From: Bacteroidia bacterium
GTDB taxonomy: Bacteria; Bacteroidota; Bacteroidia; B-17B0; Aurantibacillaceae
Assembly: GCA_022842625.1 (NCBI GenBank)
Contig: JALHPG010000016.1
Coordinates: 1 to 47,556 of the forward strand
Reading direction: 5' to 3'
Length of the DNA: 47,556 nucleotides
A program made the translations under genes and the position numbers. This document shows, piece by piece, positions 1-8,292 of the stretch. A model generated the notes under the pieces. That model searched no databases and had not been told where the DNA came from. It saw nothing but the letters and a program-made list of their open reading frames with translations. The first letter of the stretch is position 1. Each line of letters begins with the position of its first letter.

Positions 1-1019
1 GGAAGACGCGCGCAGTAATTGAAACAGCTCGTAAAACAGTTGCCAAATTATTAAATGTAACGCCTGCCGAAATATTTTTTACTTCGGGTGGAACGGAGGC
101 TGATAACATGGCTATTAATCAATCAATAGAGACTTACGATATTAAACATGTTATATCAAGTCTTATTGAGCACCATGCTGTTGAACATACGATCAAAACA
201 TTAGAGAAAGCAGGCAAAGTAAAAGTTAGCTGGGTAAAATTAGATGAGAAAGGAAATGTTGATCTAGCCGACCTGGAAGAATTATTAAAAAATAATCCGC
301 GTAGTTTAGTTTCTTTAATGCATGCTAATAACGAATTAGGAACATTGTTACCAATAAAACAAGTTGGGGAAATTTGCGAAAAGTACAATGCAATTTTTCA
401 CAGCGATACCGTTCAAACTATGGGGCATTACCGTATGGATCTTCGTGATATAAAGGTACACTTTGTTACTTGCGCTGCTCATAAATTTCACGGACCAAAA
501 GGTGTTGGGTTTTTATACATCAACCATCTTTGCAAGATCACTCCGTTTATTCATGGCGGATCACAAGAGCGAAATATGCGTGGTGGAACAGAAAATGTTT
601 ATGGTATTGTTGGCTTAGCTAAAGCATTAGAAATTTGTTTTGATGAAATGGAAGAGCATCAAAAACATATTATGGGTTTAAAAGATTATATGCGAGAGCA
701 ATTAATAAAAAACATTCCGGGCATTGAATTTAATGGCGAAACTTCTTACGACAAAGCATTATACACTGTTTTAAATTGTCGTTTTCCAAATCATCCGGAT
801 GCCGAAATGTTATTGTTTAATTTAGATATTTTGGGGATCGCCGCCAGTGGCGGTAGCGCATGTAGCAGCGGTAGCAATCAAGGAAGCCATGTGCTAAGAG
901 GAATTGGTATTGATATGGAGCGCCCGTCTGTGCGTTTTAGCTTTAGTAAATACACCACCAAAGAAGAAATAGATTTTGTGCTAAAAAACTTAATTGAACT
1001 GTTTAAAAACGAGAAATAA
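1..1019 (+). CDS. Cysteine desulfurase (NifS/IscS-like), 5'-truncated
   Basis: This is a PLP-dependent enzyme that takes sulfur from L-cysteine for Fe-S cluster or tRNA thiolation. The reading frame is open from base 3 to the window edge, so the start lies outside. The first visible residues already match the family (EIFFTSGGTEADNMAI). The PLP lysine sits in AAHKFHGPKG (about 475-505), and the sulfur-carrying cysteine in the loop SGGSACSSGS (about 845-875). The C-terminal end looks complete. An ATG at 108 lies inside the conserved domain and is not the true start. The next gene, frr, follows after 28 bp on the same strand. Whether this is the IscS, NifS or SufS type cannot be settled; the SACSSGS loop favours the IscS/NifS group. 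Confidence 0.93.
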   Translation, partial: KTRAVIETARKTVAKLLNVTPAEIFFTSGGTEADNMAINQSIETYDIKHVISSLIEHHAVEHTIKTLEKAGKVKVSWVKLDEKGNVDLADLEELLKNNPRSLVSLMHANNELGTLLPIKQVGEICEKYNAIFHSDTVQTMGHYRMDLRDIKVHFVTCAAHKFHGPKGVGFLYINHLCKITPFIHGGSQERNMRGGTENVYGIVGLAKALEICFDEMEEHQKHIMGLKDYMREQLIKNIPGIEFNGETSYDKALYTVLNCRFPNHPDAEMLLFNLDILGIAASGGSACSSGSNQGSHVLRGIGIDMERPSVRFSFSKYTTKEEIDFVLKNLIELFKNEK

Positions 1020-1047
1020 AAATAATTTAATTTTAAAAAATACAACT

Positions 1048-1608
1048 ATGTGTGATATAAATTCAGTATTAGAAAATGCTAAGATCTCAATGGACAAAGC
1101 CATTAACCATTTGGAGTCGGAACTTCAAAAAGTTAGAGCCGGAAAAGCCAGTCCGGCAATGTTGGAAAGTATTATGGTAGATTACTACGGAAGTATGGTG
1201 CCATTGAGTAACACAGCAAGTGTAAACTCTCAGGATTCTCGTACTTTGATAGTTCAACCTTGGGAAAAAAGTATGTTAACACCAATTGAAAAAGCTATTC
1301 AAGCGGCTAACTTAGGTTTTAATCCTCAAAACGATGGTGTGCTGATTCGTATTATGGTTCCGGCTTTAACAGAAGAGCGTCGTAAACAATTATCTAAAAC
1401 AGCAAAAAGTTTTGGTGAAGATGCGAAGGTTGGAATTCGTACTGTTCGAAAAGACAGTATGGAGCATATTAAAAAATTACAAAAAGACGGATTGCCAGAA
1501 GATGAGGCAAAGAGCGGAGAAGCAAAAATACAAGTGCTTACTGATGCAGCATCTTCTAAAGTAGATAAGCATGTTGAGCAAAAAGAAAAAGAGATCATGA
1601 CAGTTTAA
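1048..1608 (+). CDS. frr: Ribosome recycling factor
   Basis: RRF splits post-termination ribosomes together with EF-G in the cytoplasm. The ATG at 1048 (MCDINSVLENAK) gives 186 residues, the usual RRF length. An upstream in-frame ATG at 994 would overlap the cysteine desulfurase gene and add 18 unconserved residues, so it was rejected. Family features visible: the N-terminal helix with KVRAGKASPAML, the central VDYYGSMVPLSNTASV strand region, LIVQPWEKS, and the C-terminal helices with LTEERRKQLSKTAK and VRKDSMEHIKKLQKD. A bidirectional terminator hairpin follows about 115 bp after the stop. Confidence 0.97.
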   Translation: MCDINSVLENAKISMDKAINHLESELQKVRAGKASPAMLESIMVDYYGSMVPLSNTASVNSQDSRTLIVQPWEKSMLTPIEKAIQAANLGFNPQNDGVLIRIMVPALTEERRKQLSKTAKSFGEDAKVGIRTVRKDSMEHIKKLQKDGLPEDEAKSGEAKIQVLTDAASSKVDKHVEQKEKEIMTV

Positions 1609-1724
1609 TTTATTCTGTCTTTCCGACGAAAGGCTTTGCGCTAAGCTTGTCGACGGTACGAGTTTGGGTTATTATTATCCTTATTCATAAGAATAACATT
1701 CATAAAAAAATGCTCACAAAAAAA

Positions 1725-1752
1725 CCTCTCAGTTAACTGAGAGGTTTTTTTT
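1725..1752. terminator. Bidirectional intrinsic terminator between frr and the cold-shock gene
   Basis: A perfect inverted repeat (CCTCTCAG / CTGAGAGG around TTAA, 1725-1744) is followed by eight T on the plus strand (1745-1752) and preceded by seven A (1718-1724), which are a T run on the minus strand. It sits between the convergent frr and cold-shock genes and can serve both. Confidence 0.9.
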
Positions 1753-1828
1753 GTTAATTAAAATTGTGTACTGATTTTATATATTTATAATTTTTGTAAT
1801 CGCAATTGTTTAATTAACTAAAAAAGAA

Positions 1829-2020
1829 TTAAGCTAACTTTACGTTAACTGCATTTAATCCTTTTTTACCTTCTTCAATATCAAACACTACTTCGTCGTT
1901 CTCGCGAATTTCTTCTTTAATACCACTTACGTGTACGAAAACTTCTTTTCCTGATCCTTCAACTTTAATGAATCCGAATCCTTTTGTTTGGTTGAAAAAC
2001 TTTACTGTTCCTTTTTCCAT
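1829..2020 (-). CDS. Cold-shock domain protein (CspA family)
   Basis: A 63-residue single OB-fold protein that binds single-stranded RNA and DNA and acts as an RNA chaperone. Both nucleic-acid motifs are present: RNP1 as KGFGFIK (residues 13-19) and RNP2 as VFVHVSG (27-33). The length is typical of the minimal Csp fold. It is transcribed toward frr and ends at the shared terminator. Upstream of the start lie 488 bp without a gene, including an A-rich stretch right before the ATG, which would fit a long cold-regulated 5' leader. Which csp paralogue this is cannot be told. Confidence 0.96.
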   Translation of the reverse strand: MEKGTVKFFNQTKGFGFIKVEGSGKEVFVHVSGIKEEIRENDEVVFDIEEGKKGLNAVNVKLA

Positions 2021-2254
2021 TTTTTTATTTTTTTATTTTTTTCCCTTTTTATTTTATTTAATTAAACAGTTTTGAGAAAAAGGGCTAGACCCAAACCTGC
2101 TTATATTTTAATAAATTCTTGAATACAATTTTGCCTTTAGTATTTGCCTTTGTTTAAAAATCCAATAAAATTTTAAAATTAAACGAATTGCAAATAGGGG
2201 GGAGTTGTAATGGTATTGAAGAATTAAATAGTTATTCGTTTTTAAATGTTATTA

Positions 2255-2262
2255 CAAATATA
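2255..2262 (-). promoter_or_regulatory. Candidate -7 box for the cold-shock gene
   Basis: On the minus strand this reads TATATTTG, a full match to the Bacteroidota -7 consensus TAnnTTTG. I found no TTTG box at the expected distance upstream. A perfect inverted repeat (GTAAATA-N5-TATTTAC, 2267-2285) lies directly upstream, where a -33 region or an operator would be. Confidence 0.35.
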
Positions 2263-2476
2263 TACTGTAAATACCTGTTATTTACACGCTGCCGATTAAA
2301 ACGCTGTAAATCAGATAATTAAAATTTTATTAATTCGATATTTTACCCTTTTTCCTGCTAAAATCAGGCCTTTTAATATCGCTGAACACTGCTTTCTGCT
2401 CGATGAAAGTTTGTTGTGAAAATTATCTTCTTGAAAAACGCTTGTTTTCCTTAAATGATCGAATTAATGTTTTGTA

Positions 2477-2484
2477 TAGCTTTG
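2477..2484 (+). promoter_or_regulatory. Candidate -7 box for the DUF2306-like gene
   Basis: TAGCTTTG matches TAnnTTTG exactly and lies 25 bp before the ATG at 2509, a normal distance. A clear TTTG -33 box at about 19 bp upstream is not seen, so this rests on the -7 element and position alone. Confidence 0.45.
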
Positions 2485-2508
2485 TTTTATCTTTATTAAA
2501 AAAGCAAA

Positions 2509-3183
2509 ATGGAAATTGTATATAAAACAATATTAATAACACATATCATTGCAGGTGCGATAGCGCTATTAGGTGGTTTGCTCGCCATCATCTTTCGAAA
2601 CAATGTAAAAAAACATAAACCCATTGGTAAAATTTATTTTTGGGCTATGACAGTGATTTTTTTTAGTGCTGTGTATATGTCTCTTTATAGATCAAATGTT
2701 TTTTTATTTTGTGTTTCACTCTTTACTTATTACGCCTGCTTAACTGCATATCGATCACTAAAATTAAAAAAATTACATCTCGATCAAAGGCCACATTGGT
2801 TTGATTGGGCTATTGAAGTGTTTTTTGGTTTAATGCATATTGGATTTATTGTTTTTGCGATAATGCTTTTACGCGGACCTAATATGCCAATGGGGATAAT
2901 AAGTTTGGTGTTTGGTTTATTGGGAATTCGAGGAAATTACACTACGATTAAACGTTTTAGAAAAAAAATCGAGTATAAAAATTATTGGTTGTTAGCTCAC
3001 ATTGGTGGTATGTTAGGAAGTTATATTGGAGCAATAACTGCATTTACAGTGAATAATGAGCGGTGGCTGCCTGCTCCCGGGATAGTTTTATGGTTAGGGC
3101 CAACAGTGTTTTTAGTGCCACTTATTATTTTTGAAATTAATAAACATCAAAAAAAAGCAGGTAAGTTTAAAGTAGACCTTTAA
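2509..3183 (+). CDS. DUF2306-like multi-pass membrane protein
   Basis: A 224-residue integral membrane protein with about six or seven hydrophobic helices. The N-terminus has the pattern THIIAGAIALLGG followed by KKHKPIGKIYFWAM, and a later helix has HIGGMLGSYIGAITAFTVN. This spacing of histidines, glycines and a basic KHxxxGxxY element resembles the uncharacterised DUF2306 membrane family. The intramembrane histidines could bind heme or metal, but that is conjecture. It converges on the BLUF gene with a 1-bp gap. No biochemical function can be assigned. Confidence 0.75.
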   Translation: MEIVYKTILITHIIAGAIALLGGLLAIIFRNNVKKHKPIGKIYFWAMTVIFFSAVYMSLYRSNVFLFCVSLFTYYACLTAYRSLKLKKLHLDQRPHWFDWAIEVFFGLMHIGFIVFAIMLLRGPNMPMGIISLVFGLLGIRGNYTTIKRFRKKIEYKNYWLLAHIGGMLGSYIGAITAFTVNNERWLPAPGIVLWLGPTVFLVPLIIFEINKHQKKAGKFKVDL

Positions 3184-3184
3184 A

Positions 3185-3610
3185 TTAAATCTCTTTAATT
3201 AGCTGTTTTGCCATATACCAAAATAGTTTTACGGCATCCGACCTATCTTCGGCTAACTCTGCGATCGTTTTAATATTTTCAATAAAAAGCGATCCGTTTA
3301 TATTATTAACATCGTTTTCACTTGGAGCGCTAAAGGCCATACTCCATCCTTCAAACGTACGACCTTCTTTTATTCCGGTATAAACTAGTCTTACCTCAGT
3401 ATGCCTGTTATCTTTTTCTATTCGGGCATACAGTTTTTTGATCGTTTTCTCATCGCCCTCTAATATTTGTATAAATTCATTGTTATGAAATAAAAGGCAG
3501 CCCGTAATATTATTTTCTGAATTAAATTTTCTTGAAGTTTTTAATATTGCATTAATTTCTTTATCCGAAATATTGGGAATAGCAATTGAACGATAAATTA
3601 ATTCAAACAT
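3185..3610 (-). CDS. BLUF-domain blue-light sensor (stand-alone)
   Basis: A 141-residue protein made of one BLUF domain (FAD-binding blue-light receptor) plus a C-terminal helical cap. The photocycle residues are present with the spacing of AppA: Tyr6 in LIYRS, Asn30, Gln48 in FIQILEG (42 residues after the Tyr, as in AppA Y21/Q63), and Trp89 and Met91 in EGWSMAF (41 and 43 after the Gln). RHTEV before the last strands is also typical. It has no EAL, GGDEF or other output domain, so it must signal by contact with a partner. It lies downstream of the U32-family gene on the same strand, 64 bp away, with no obvious terminator between, so co-transcription is possible. Confidence 0.95.
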   Translation of the reverse strand: MFELIYRSIAIPNISDKEINAILKTSRKFNSENNITGCLLFHNNEFIQILEGDEKTIKKLYARIEKDNRHTEVRLVYTGIKEGRTFEGWSMAFSAPSENDVNNINGSLFIENIKTIAELAEDRSDAVKLFWYMAKQLIKEI

Positions 3611-3673
3611 AGATTATAAATTTATTAATTATTATAAAAATATAAATTACCAGCAAATAACCAATTCAATGTG

Positions 3674-5536
3674 TTAATCTTCGTCTTCAAATTCTAATTC
3701 GGCATCTTTTTCCCAAATCTCCATTTCACATGGCTTACAATTAAATTTTAATTTGTATTCGTTCTCGCCATGTTTTAGTGTAAGCGGTTCTACCACTTTT
3801 TCTCCCATCGTTTCTCTTTGGTATCTGGCACATTTTCCCAACTCATATTTTACACAATATTTTGTTGTCATCACGCGCGATTTTCCGGGATCCCATTGCA
3901 ATTCAAAGGCTCTTTCAATTTCAGTTACGCCATGTCTTTTATAAAATGCTCTTGCCAAATTATTTGAAACATTATATGTAAAATCTAATTGCGAAACGGG
4001 GTAGGGATGATCTGTTTTTTTAATTTGAAATTCTTCGCGATGGTATTCGTTTACTCTTATATCTATTAATTGTTCTAATACAACTCTTCTTATTTCGTTT
4101 ATTTTAGAAATTGGTAAGAACCAATTCTTCGAAAATTCAACTGTAATATCATCAACAATAAAAGGTGTGCCTCCGGTTTTAGAAAGATTTTTTTTGATGT
4201 TTGGAATGGTCGACTCCTCATTTTTAGCTAATTCTTTTTCTTGAACAAATGATGATCTGCTTTTATGTCCGTCTTCATCAATAGCTTCTAAATCAAACCC
4301 GGTTTTTGTTTCGGTAAATTTTAATTTTACACCAATTTTACGAATAGCGCTATCATCTCTTTCAACTAATCTGTTAAATGCGGCATCGGAGTTTCTGTAA
4401 ATAACTGTGCCGGGTTTTAATGGTTTAAAGGTGTTTGGTACAACAATATCATTAATGATAATGTTTATCTGCGCTCCATCGGGTTGTCCATGCTCATTAA
4501 TAAAATAAAGTCCGTCTCCGTTATTTAACGTTTCATAATTTTCTATCACATAGCCATTTGCTTTTACTTCTAAAAGTTTTCCTATTAATTGCCCTTGCGA
4601 TTTAGGACTTTCCCAAGAACCGATTTTTTCGGTGCGTTTGTTTACAAAATAATCGGTATAGCCTCTGTTAAAACTTCTATCCATTTCGGCTTCAAAGTTG
4701 TAAAAGGTTCTACCTGATGATGCTTTTTGATAGGTATCATTATTCTCTAAAAAGGCATCTAATTTTTTGCGTAAGTATGATGTGTTGTTTTTAACGTACA
4801 CCATATCTTTTAATCGCCCTTCTATTTTAAATGAAGTTATGCCTGCTTCTATTAAATTTGGTAACTGATCACTCAGATCAAGATCTTTTATTGATAATAA
4901 ATGACTATTTGAAATTAACGTTTTTCCGGTGCCATCAATTAGGTTGTATGGTAAGCGACAATTTTGTGCGCAGGAACCTCTGTTGGCACTGCGCTCGCCG
5001 CCTGCAATACTCATGTAACAATTACCGCTAAATGAAACACAAAGTGCGCCGGAAACAAAAAACTCTAATTCAACATCCGTAGCGTTTTTAATATCGCGTA
5101 TTTGATCTAAATTTAATTCTCTTGCCAAAACCACCCGTTTCATTCCTGCATCCGCTAAAAATTTTACATGTTTTGGATCTCTGTTATTGGCTTGAGTACT
5201 GGCATGAATTACAATTGGAGGCAGATCCATTTCCATAATGGCCATGTCTTGCACTATGAGTGCATCAACGCCAATAGCGTATAATTGGTGTATTAATTTT
5301 TTGCAATCTTCTAATTCGTGATCATACAAAATGGTATTAACTACCACAAAAACCTGCGCTTTAAACAGATGGGCATATTTTACTAATTCTTCAATATCTT
5401 CAATAGAGTTAGTTGCATTGGTGCGGGCTCCAAACTGCGGGGCGCCAATATATACAGCATCTGCACCTGCATTAATTGCAGCCATCCCTTGTACTAAATT
5501 TTTAGCAGGCGATAAAATTTCAACTTTCTTTTTCAT
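3674..5536 (-). CDS. rlhA: U32-family protein, RlhA (YdcP)-like 23S rRNA hydroxylase homologue
   Basis: A 620-residue member of peptidase family U32, a misnomer: studied members (RlhA, TrhP, UbiU/UbiV) are Fe-S proteins in tRNA/rRNA or ubiquinone hydroxylation. The start MKKKVEILSPAKN and the VIHASTQANN strand are typical. The U32 signature is clear: ELEFFVSGALC-x6-C, with Cys166, Cys173, Cys189 and Cys193 as likely cluster ligands. The length and the extra C-terminal region fit the long RlhA/YdcP type rather than the ~450-residue YegQ/TrhP type. The C-terminus has further cysteines (KYCVKYELGKCARY, FNCKPCE). It lies 123 bp downstream of the RND gene on the same strand. The family call is firm; the exact substrate is inferred from length. 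Confidence 0.88.
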   Translation of the reverse strand: MKKKVEILSPAKNLVQGMAAINAGADAVYIGAPQFGARTNATNSIEDIEELVKYAHLFKAQVFVVVNTILYDHELEDCKKLIHQLYAIGVDALIVQDMAIMEMDLPPIVIHASTQANNRDPKHVKFLADAGMKRVVLARELNLDQIRDIKNATDVELEFFVSGALCVSFSGNCYMSIAGGERSANRGSCAQNCRLPYNLIDGTGKTLISNSHLLSIKDLDLSDQLPNLIEAGITSFKIEGRLKDMVYVKNNTSYLRKKLDAFLENNDTYQKASSGRTFYNFEAEMDRSFNRGYTDYFVNKRTEKIGSWESPKSQGQLIGKLLEVKANGYVIENYETLNNGDGLYFINEHGQPDGAQINIIINDIVVPNTFKPLKPGTVIYRNSDAAFNRLVERDDSAIRKIGVKLKFTETKTGFDLEAIDEDGHKSRSSFVQEKELAKNEESTIPNIKKNLSKTGGTPFIVDDITVEFSKNWFLPISKINEIRRVVLEQLIDIRVNEYHREEFQIKKTDHPYPVSQLDFTYNVSNNLARAFYKRHGVTEIERAFELQWDPGKSRVMTTKYCVKYELGKCARYQRETMGEKVVEPLTLKHGENEYKLKFNCKPCEMEIWEKDAELEFEDED

Positions 5537-5659
5537 GATATTGATAAGTAAAGGTCTGCAATTATTTTCTTATAATTAAGCCTCAAAAAGTTAAATAACA
5601 AGTTGGTTTTAATAGTGTAATTAAAATTATATTTTAATGTCTCGTTCCTTATTAGAGCG

Positions 5660-8053
5660 CTACTCGATACTATCTTCAATGTCAATTAACGGTTCTTCAA
5701 TAATTTCTGTTTTGGTTGATTTATTATTGATAGAAAGTAAAATGGCCGGCAGTAAAATTAAATTTGTAAACATGGACATTAACAAGGTTAACGACACTAA
5801 TACACCTAAAGCTGCAGTGCCACCAAAACTAGAGGCAGAGAAAATTGCAAAACCGCAAAATAAAATAATAGAGGTGTAAACCATACTTAGGCCTGTATCT
5901 TTTATTGCTGCAGAAATGGCCGCTGCTGCTCCTTTTTTATATTTTTTTAATTCCTGACGGTACTTGGTTAAAAAATAAATTGTGCCGTCGGACGAAATAC
6001 CAAAGGCAATACTAAATATTAAAATAGTAGAAGGTTTAAAGCGTATATCTAAAAAGCCCATAATACCCGCTGTAATAACTAATGGTATTAAGCAAGGTAT
6101 TTTAGAAAGTACAATAATTCTAACCGATCGGAACAATGCAATGCTCACGATAGCGATCAATAAGATCTCTATCAATAAACTTTCTAATAAGTTAGAGAGT
6201 AAATAATCATTGTTCTTTAAAAACACCAAACTGTGACCGGTAGTGCTAACGTTATATTCTGCAGGGTTAAAAATAGAATCAATTTTTGGGCGTAGTTCTG
6301 TCATTAAGGCTTTCATTTTTTTTGAGCCAATATCTGCCACCTGATAACTCACACGCGTAACTTGCTGCGCACTATCCATAAAGGTTGCCAAACGATTGTT
6401 TTGTCCTTTTAAGGAACCCGAAAATTCTGATAAAGTTTTTAGATCACCAATACTTGGCACTTTGTAAAACTTCGGGTTGCCATCGTTATAGGCCTGATAC
6501 GAAAATTTAATTCCTTCAACAATAGATAGTGGCTTTGAAAAAATAGCATACTCGGCCAATGTTTTTTGTAATAATTTAATTTTATAAATGGCTCTGGCGT
6601 TATTGGCAAAAATACCTTTCGGTGCTTTAGTATCTATCGATATTTCAAATGGCAAAACACCTTTAAAATTAGTTTCAAAAAACGAAAGGTCAACATAAAC
6701 CGGATCTTTTTCAGGCAGATCATCTACCACATAACCGTTCATATCAATAAAGGTCATGCCCCATAAAGAAATCGCAGTAATGATACTTGTTGTAAGATAA
6801 ATACCTTTACGATTATTTTGCACTAAGTGATCAATAACATCCAATGTTTTATTGATACGTTTTCCTTCCTGGTGTTTGGTGTGTTTTGCTTTTGGAGTTG
6901 GTAAATAATTTAAAATTACCGGAATTAAAATTAGCGTAATAACGTAGGTAGCCATAACGCTAATTGCCGCAACAACACCAAATTCAACCAGCATAGAACT
7001 TTTAGTAAAATAAAGAACACCAAAACCTATGGCGGTAGTTATGTTCGCTAAAAATAAAGTAACACCAATGGTTTCTATACTTCGCGCAAGGGCTTTAATT
7101 TTATTGCCGTGCGCAACAAATTCGCTTTGGTATTTATTAATTAAAAATATACAGTTAGGCAAGCCTATTACCATTATTAGTGGTGCAATTAACCCCGACA
7201 GCACTGTTATTTTATAACCAAACAGGTACATGATGCCAATAGACCATGCTACGCCAATTACAACCACAATCAATGAAAAGAAAACAGTTGTAAATGATCT
7301 AAAGAACATCCATAAAATAATAGCAGTAACAATTACAGCAAGAATTAAGAACAGCGTCATTTCAGCTCGCACCTTGGTCATTAATTGCGAGCGAATGTAT
7401 GGCATACCCGAATAATGCATTTCGGTATTATATTTTTTCGAATAAGCATCGCCTAATTCTTTGATCTCTTTTACCATATCTAAACGGCGTTTAGAGTCAA
7501 GGTCTTTTTTTGTAAATGTTATGGCAACCAGGTTGGCACCCGATTCTTTATTGTAAATAATACCTTCGTAAAAAGGCATATTCAAAAATTCATTTTTTAA
7601 ACTATCAACTTCTTTTTGCGAGGTAATTGGATTTTGGATAAGTGGAACAAAATCAAATTTTTCGAGACTATCGTTTTTAACCAATTTATAAGCAGTTGGC
7701 AAAGACATAATAGCTTTAACGCCTTGAATGTTTTTAAGATCGTTGTTTAGTTTGGTCCAGTCCTTAAATTTTTCAAGTTGAAAAAGATCTTTATCGGCAA
7801 AACCCATAACCATTACATTTCCATCTTCGCCAAATTTTTTCTTAAAATTCTGGTATTCTATAAATGTGCTATCGGTATCGGGTAATATTTTAGCAAACTC
7901 ATAAGATAGTTGCATTTTAGATGCTTCGTAACCCATAAAAACGGTTAGAAGTAATACCCCAATGGTAAAAGCTAGTTTATTTCGTAATAAGATCCCTGAA
8001 AAATATTTCCACATACTGTTACTAGAATTTAGTGCGCTGTTATTTTTAATCAT
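5660..8053 (-). CDS. RND-superfamily transporter (HAE3/MMPL type)
   Basis: A 797-residue inner-membrane protein built from two similar halves. Each half has one helix, a large periplasmic loop (about residues 50-225 and 450-640) and then a block of five helices with typical RND text such as SGLIAPLIMVIGLPNCIFLINK and ILIFSIAFGISSDGTIYFLTKYRQ. This is the HAE3/MMPL/Patched-like layout, shorter than AcrB, and such proteins often move lipids, hopanoids or other hydrophobic compounds. No membrane-fusion or TolC gene lies beside it, unlike the RND operon at the right end of the window. The substrate is unknown. Confidence 0.93.
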   Translation of the reverse strand: MIKNNSALNSSNSMWKYFSGILLRNKLAFTIGVLLLTVFMGYEASKMQLSYEFAKILPDTDSTFIEYQNFKKKFGEDGNVMVMGFADKDLFQLEKFKDWTKLNNDLKNIQGVKAIMSLPTAYKLVKNDSLEKFDFVPLIQNPITSQKEVDSLKNEFLNMPFYEGIIYNKESGANLVAITFTKKDLDSKRRLDMVKEIKELGDAYSKKYNTEMHYSGMPYIRSQLMTKVRAEMTLFLILAVIVTAIILWMFFRSFTTVFFSLIVVVIGVAWSIGIMYLFGYKITVLSGLIAPLIMVIGLPNCIFLINKYQSEFVAHGNKIKALARSIETIGVTLFLANITTAIGFGVLYFTKSSMLVEFGVVAAISVMATYVITLILIPVILNYLPTPKAKHTKHQEGKRINKTLDVIDHLVQNNRKGIYLTTSIITAISLWGMTFIDMNGYVVDDLPEKDPVYVDLSFFETNFKGVLPFEISIDTKAPKGIFANNARAIYKIKLLQKTLAEYAIFSKPLSIVEGIKFSYQAYNDGNPKFYKVPSIGDLKTLSEFSGSLKGQNNRLATFMDSAQQVTRVSYQVADIGSKKMKALMTELRPKIDSIFNPAEYNVSTTGHSLVFLKNNDYLLSNLLESLLIEILLIAIVSIALFRSVRIIVLSKIPCLIPLVITAGIMGFLDIRFKPSTILIFSIAFGISSDGTIYFLTKYRQELKKYKKGAAAAISAAIKDTGLSMVYTSIILFCGFAIFSASSFGGTAALGVLVSLTLLMSMFTNLILLPAILLSINNKSTKTEIIEEPLIDIEDSIE

Positions 8054-8292
8054 TTAAAACAAGATCAGCCATACTCTCGCTGTTTTTATCCTCAATAATG
8101 GATGATCTTTTTTTGATGGCTAAAGATACATTAATATTGGTATTTTTATTGAAAAAATCTTATACGATTTGATCATTTTTTGCGTTTTTAATAGCAACAC
8201 AACTATGTTATAAAGTGGTAAAAACATGTTTTTCACCTCAAAAGGGGGATTATTAAGTTTAGAATTCCTCTTAATTTAGTGGCATCTTACTA

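Larger units (their letters stand above)
2021..2508. other. Non-coding spacer between divergent genes; probable long csp leader and promoters
   Basis: This 488-bp spacer separates the cold-shock gene (minus) from the DUF2306-like gene (plus). I see no ORF that looks coding. It holds an extremely A/T-rich tract next to the csp start (2021-2060), a minus-strand -7-like box at 2255-2262, a perfect inverted repeat at 2267-2285 and a plus-strand -7-like box at 2477-2484. A long untranslated leader is known for many csp genes, and here it would be roughly 220-230 nt if the minus-strand box is used. Confidence 0.5.

Noticed and set aside
994-1047. Longer frr start
   Set aside because: It would overlap the cysteine desulfurase end and add residues no RRF has; the ATG at 1048 gives the usual length.
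1326-1598. Open frame on the minus strand across frr
   Set aside because: It lies wholly inside the certain frr gene, has a Ser/Cys-rich composition typical of antisense frames, and matches nothing.
1617-1668. GC-richer, hairpin-like stretch after frr (TTTCCGACGAAAGG...)
   Set aside because: It vaguely resembles a dispersed palindromic element but has no second copy in the window and no clear stem.
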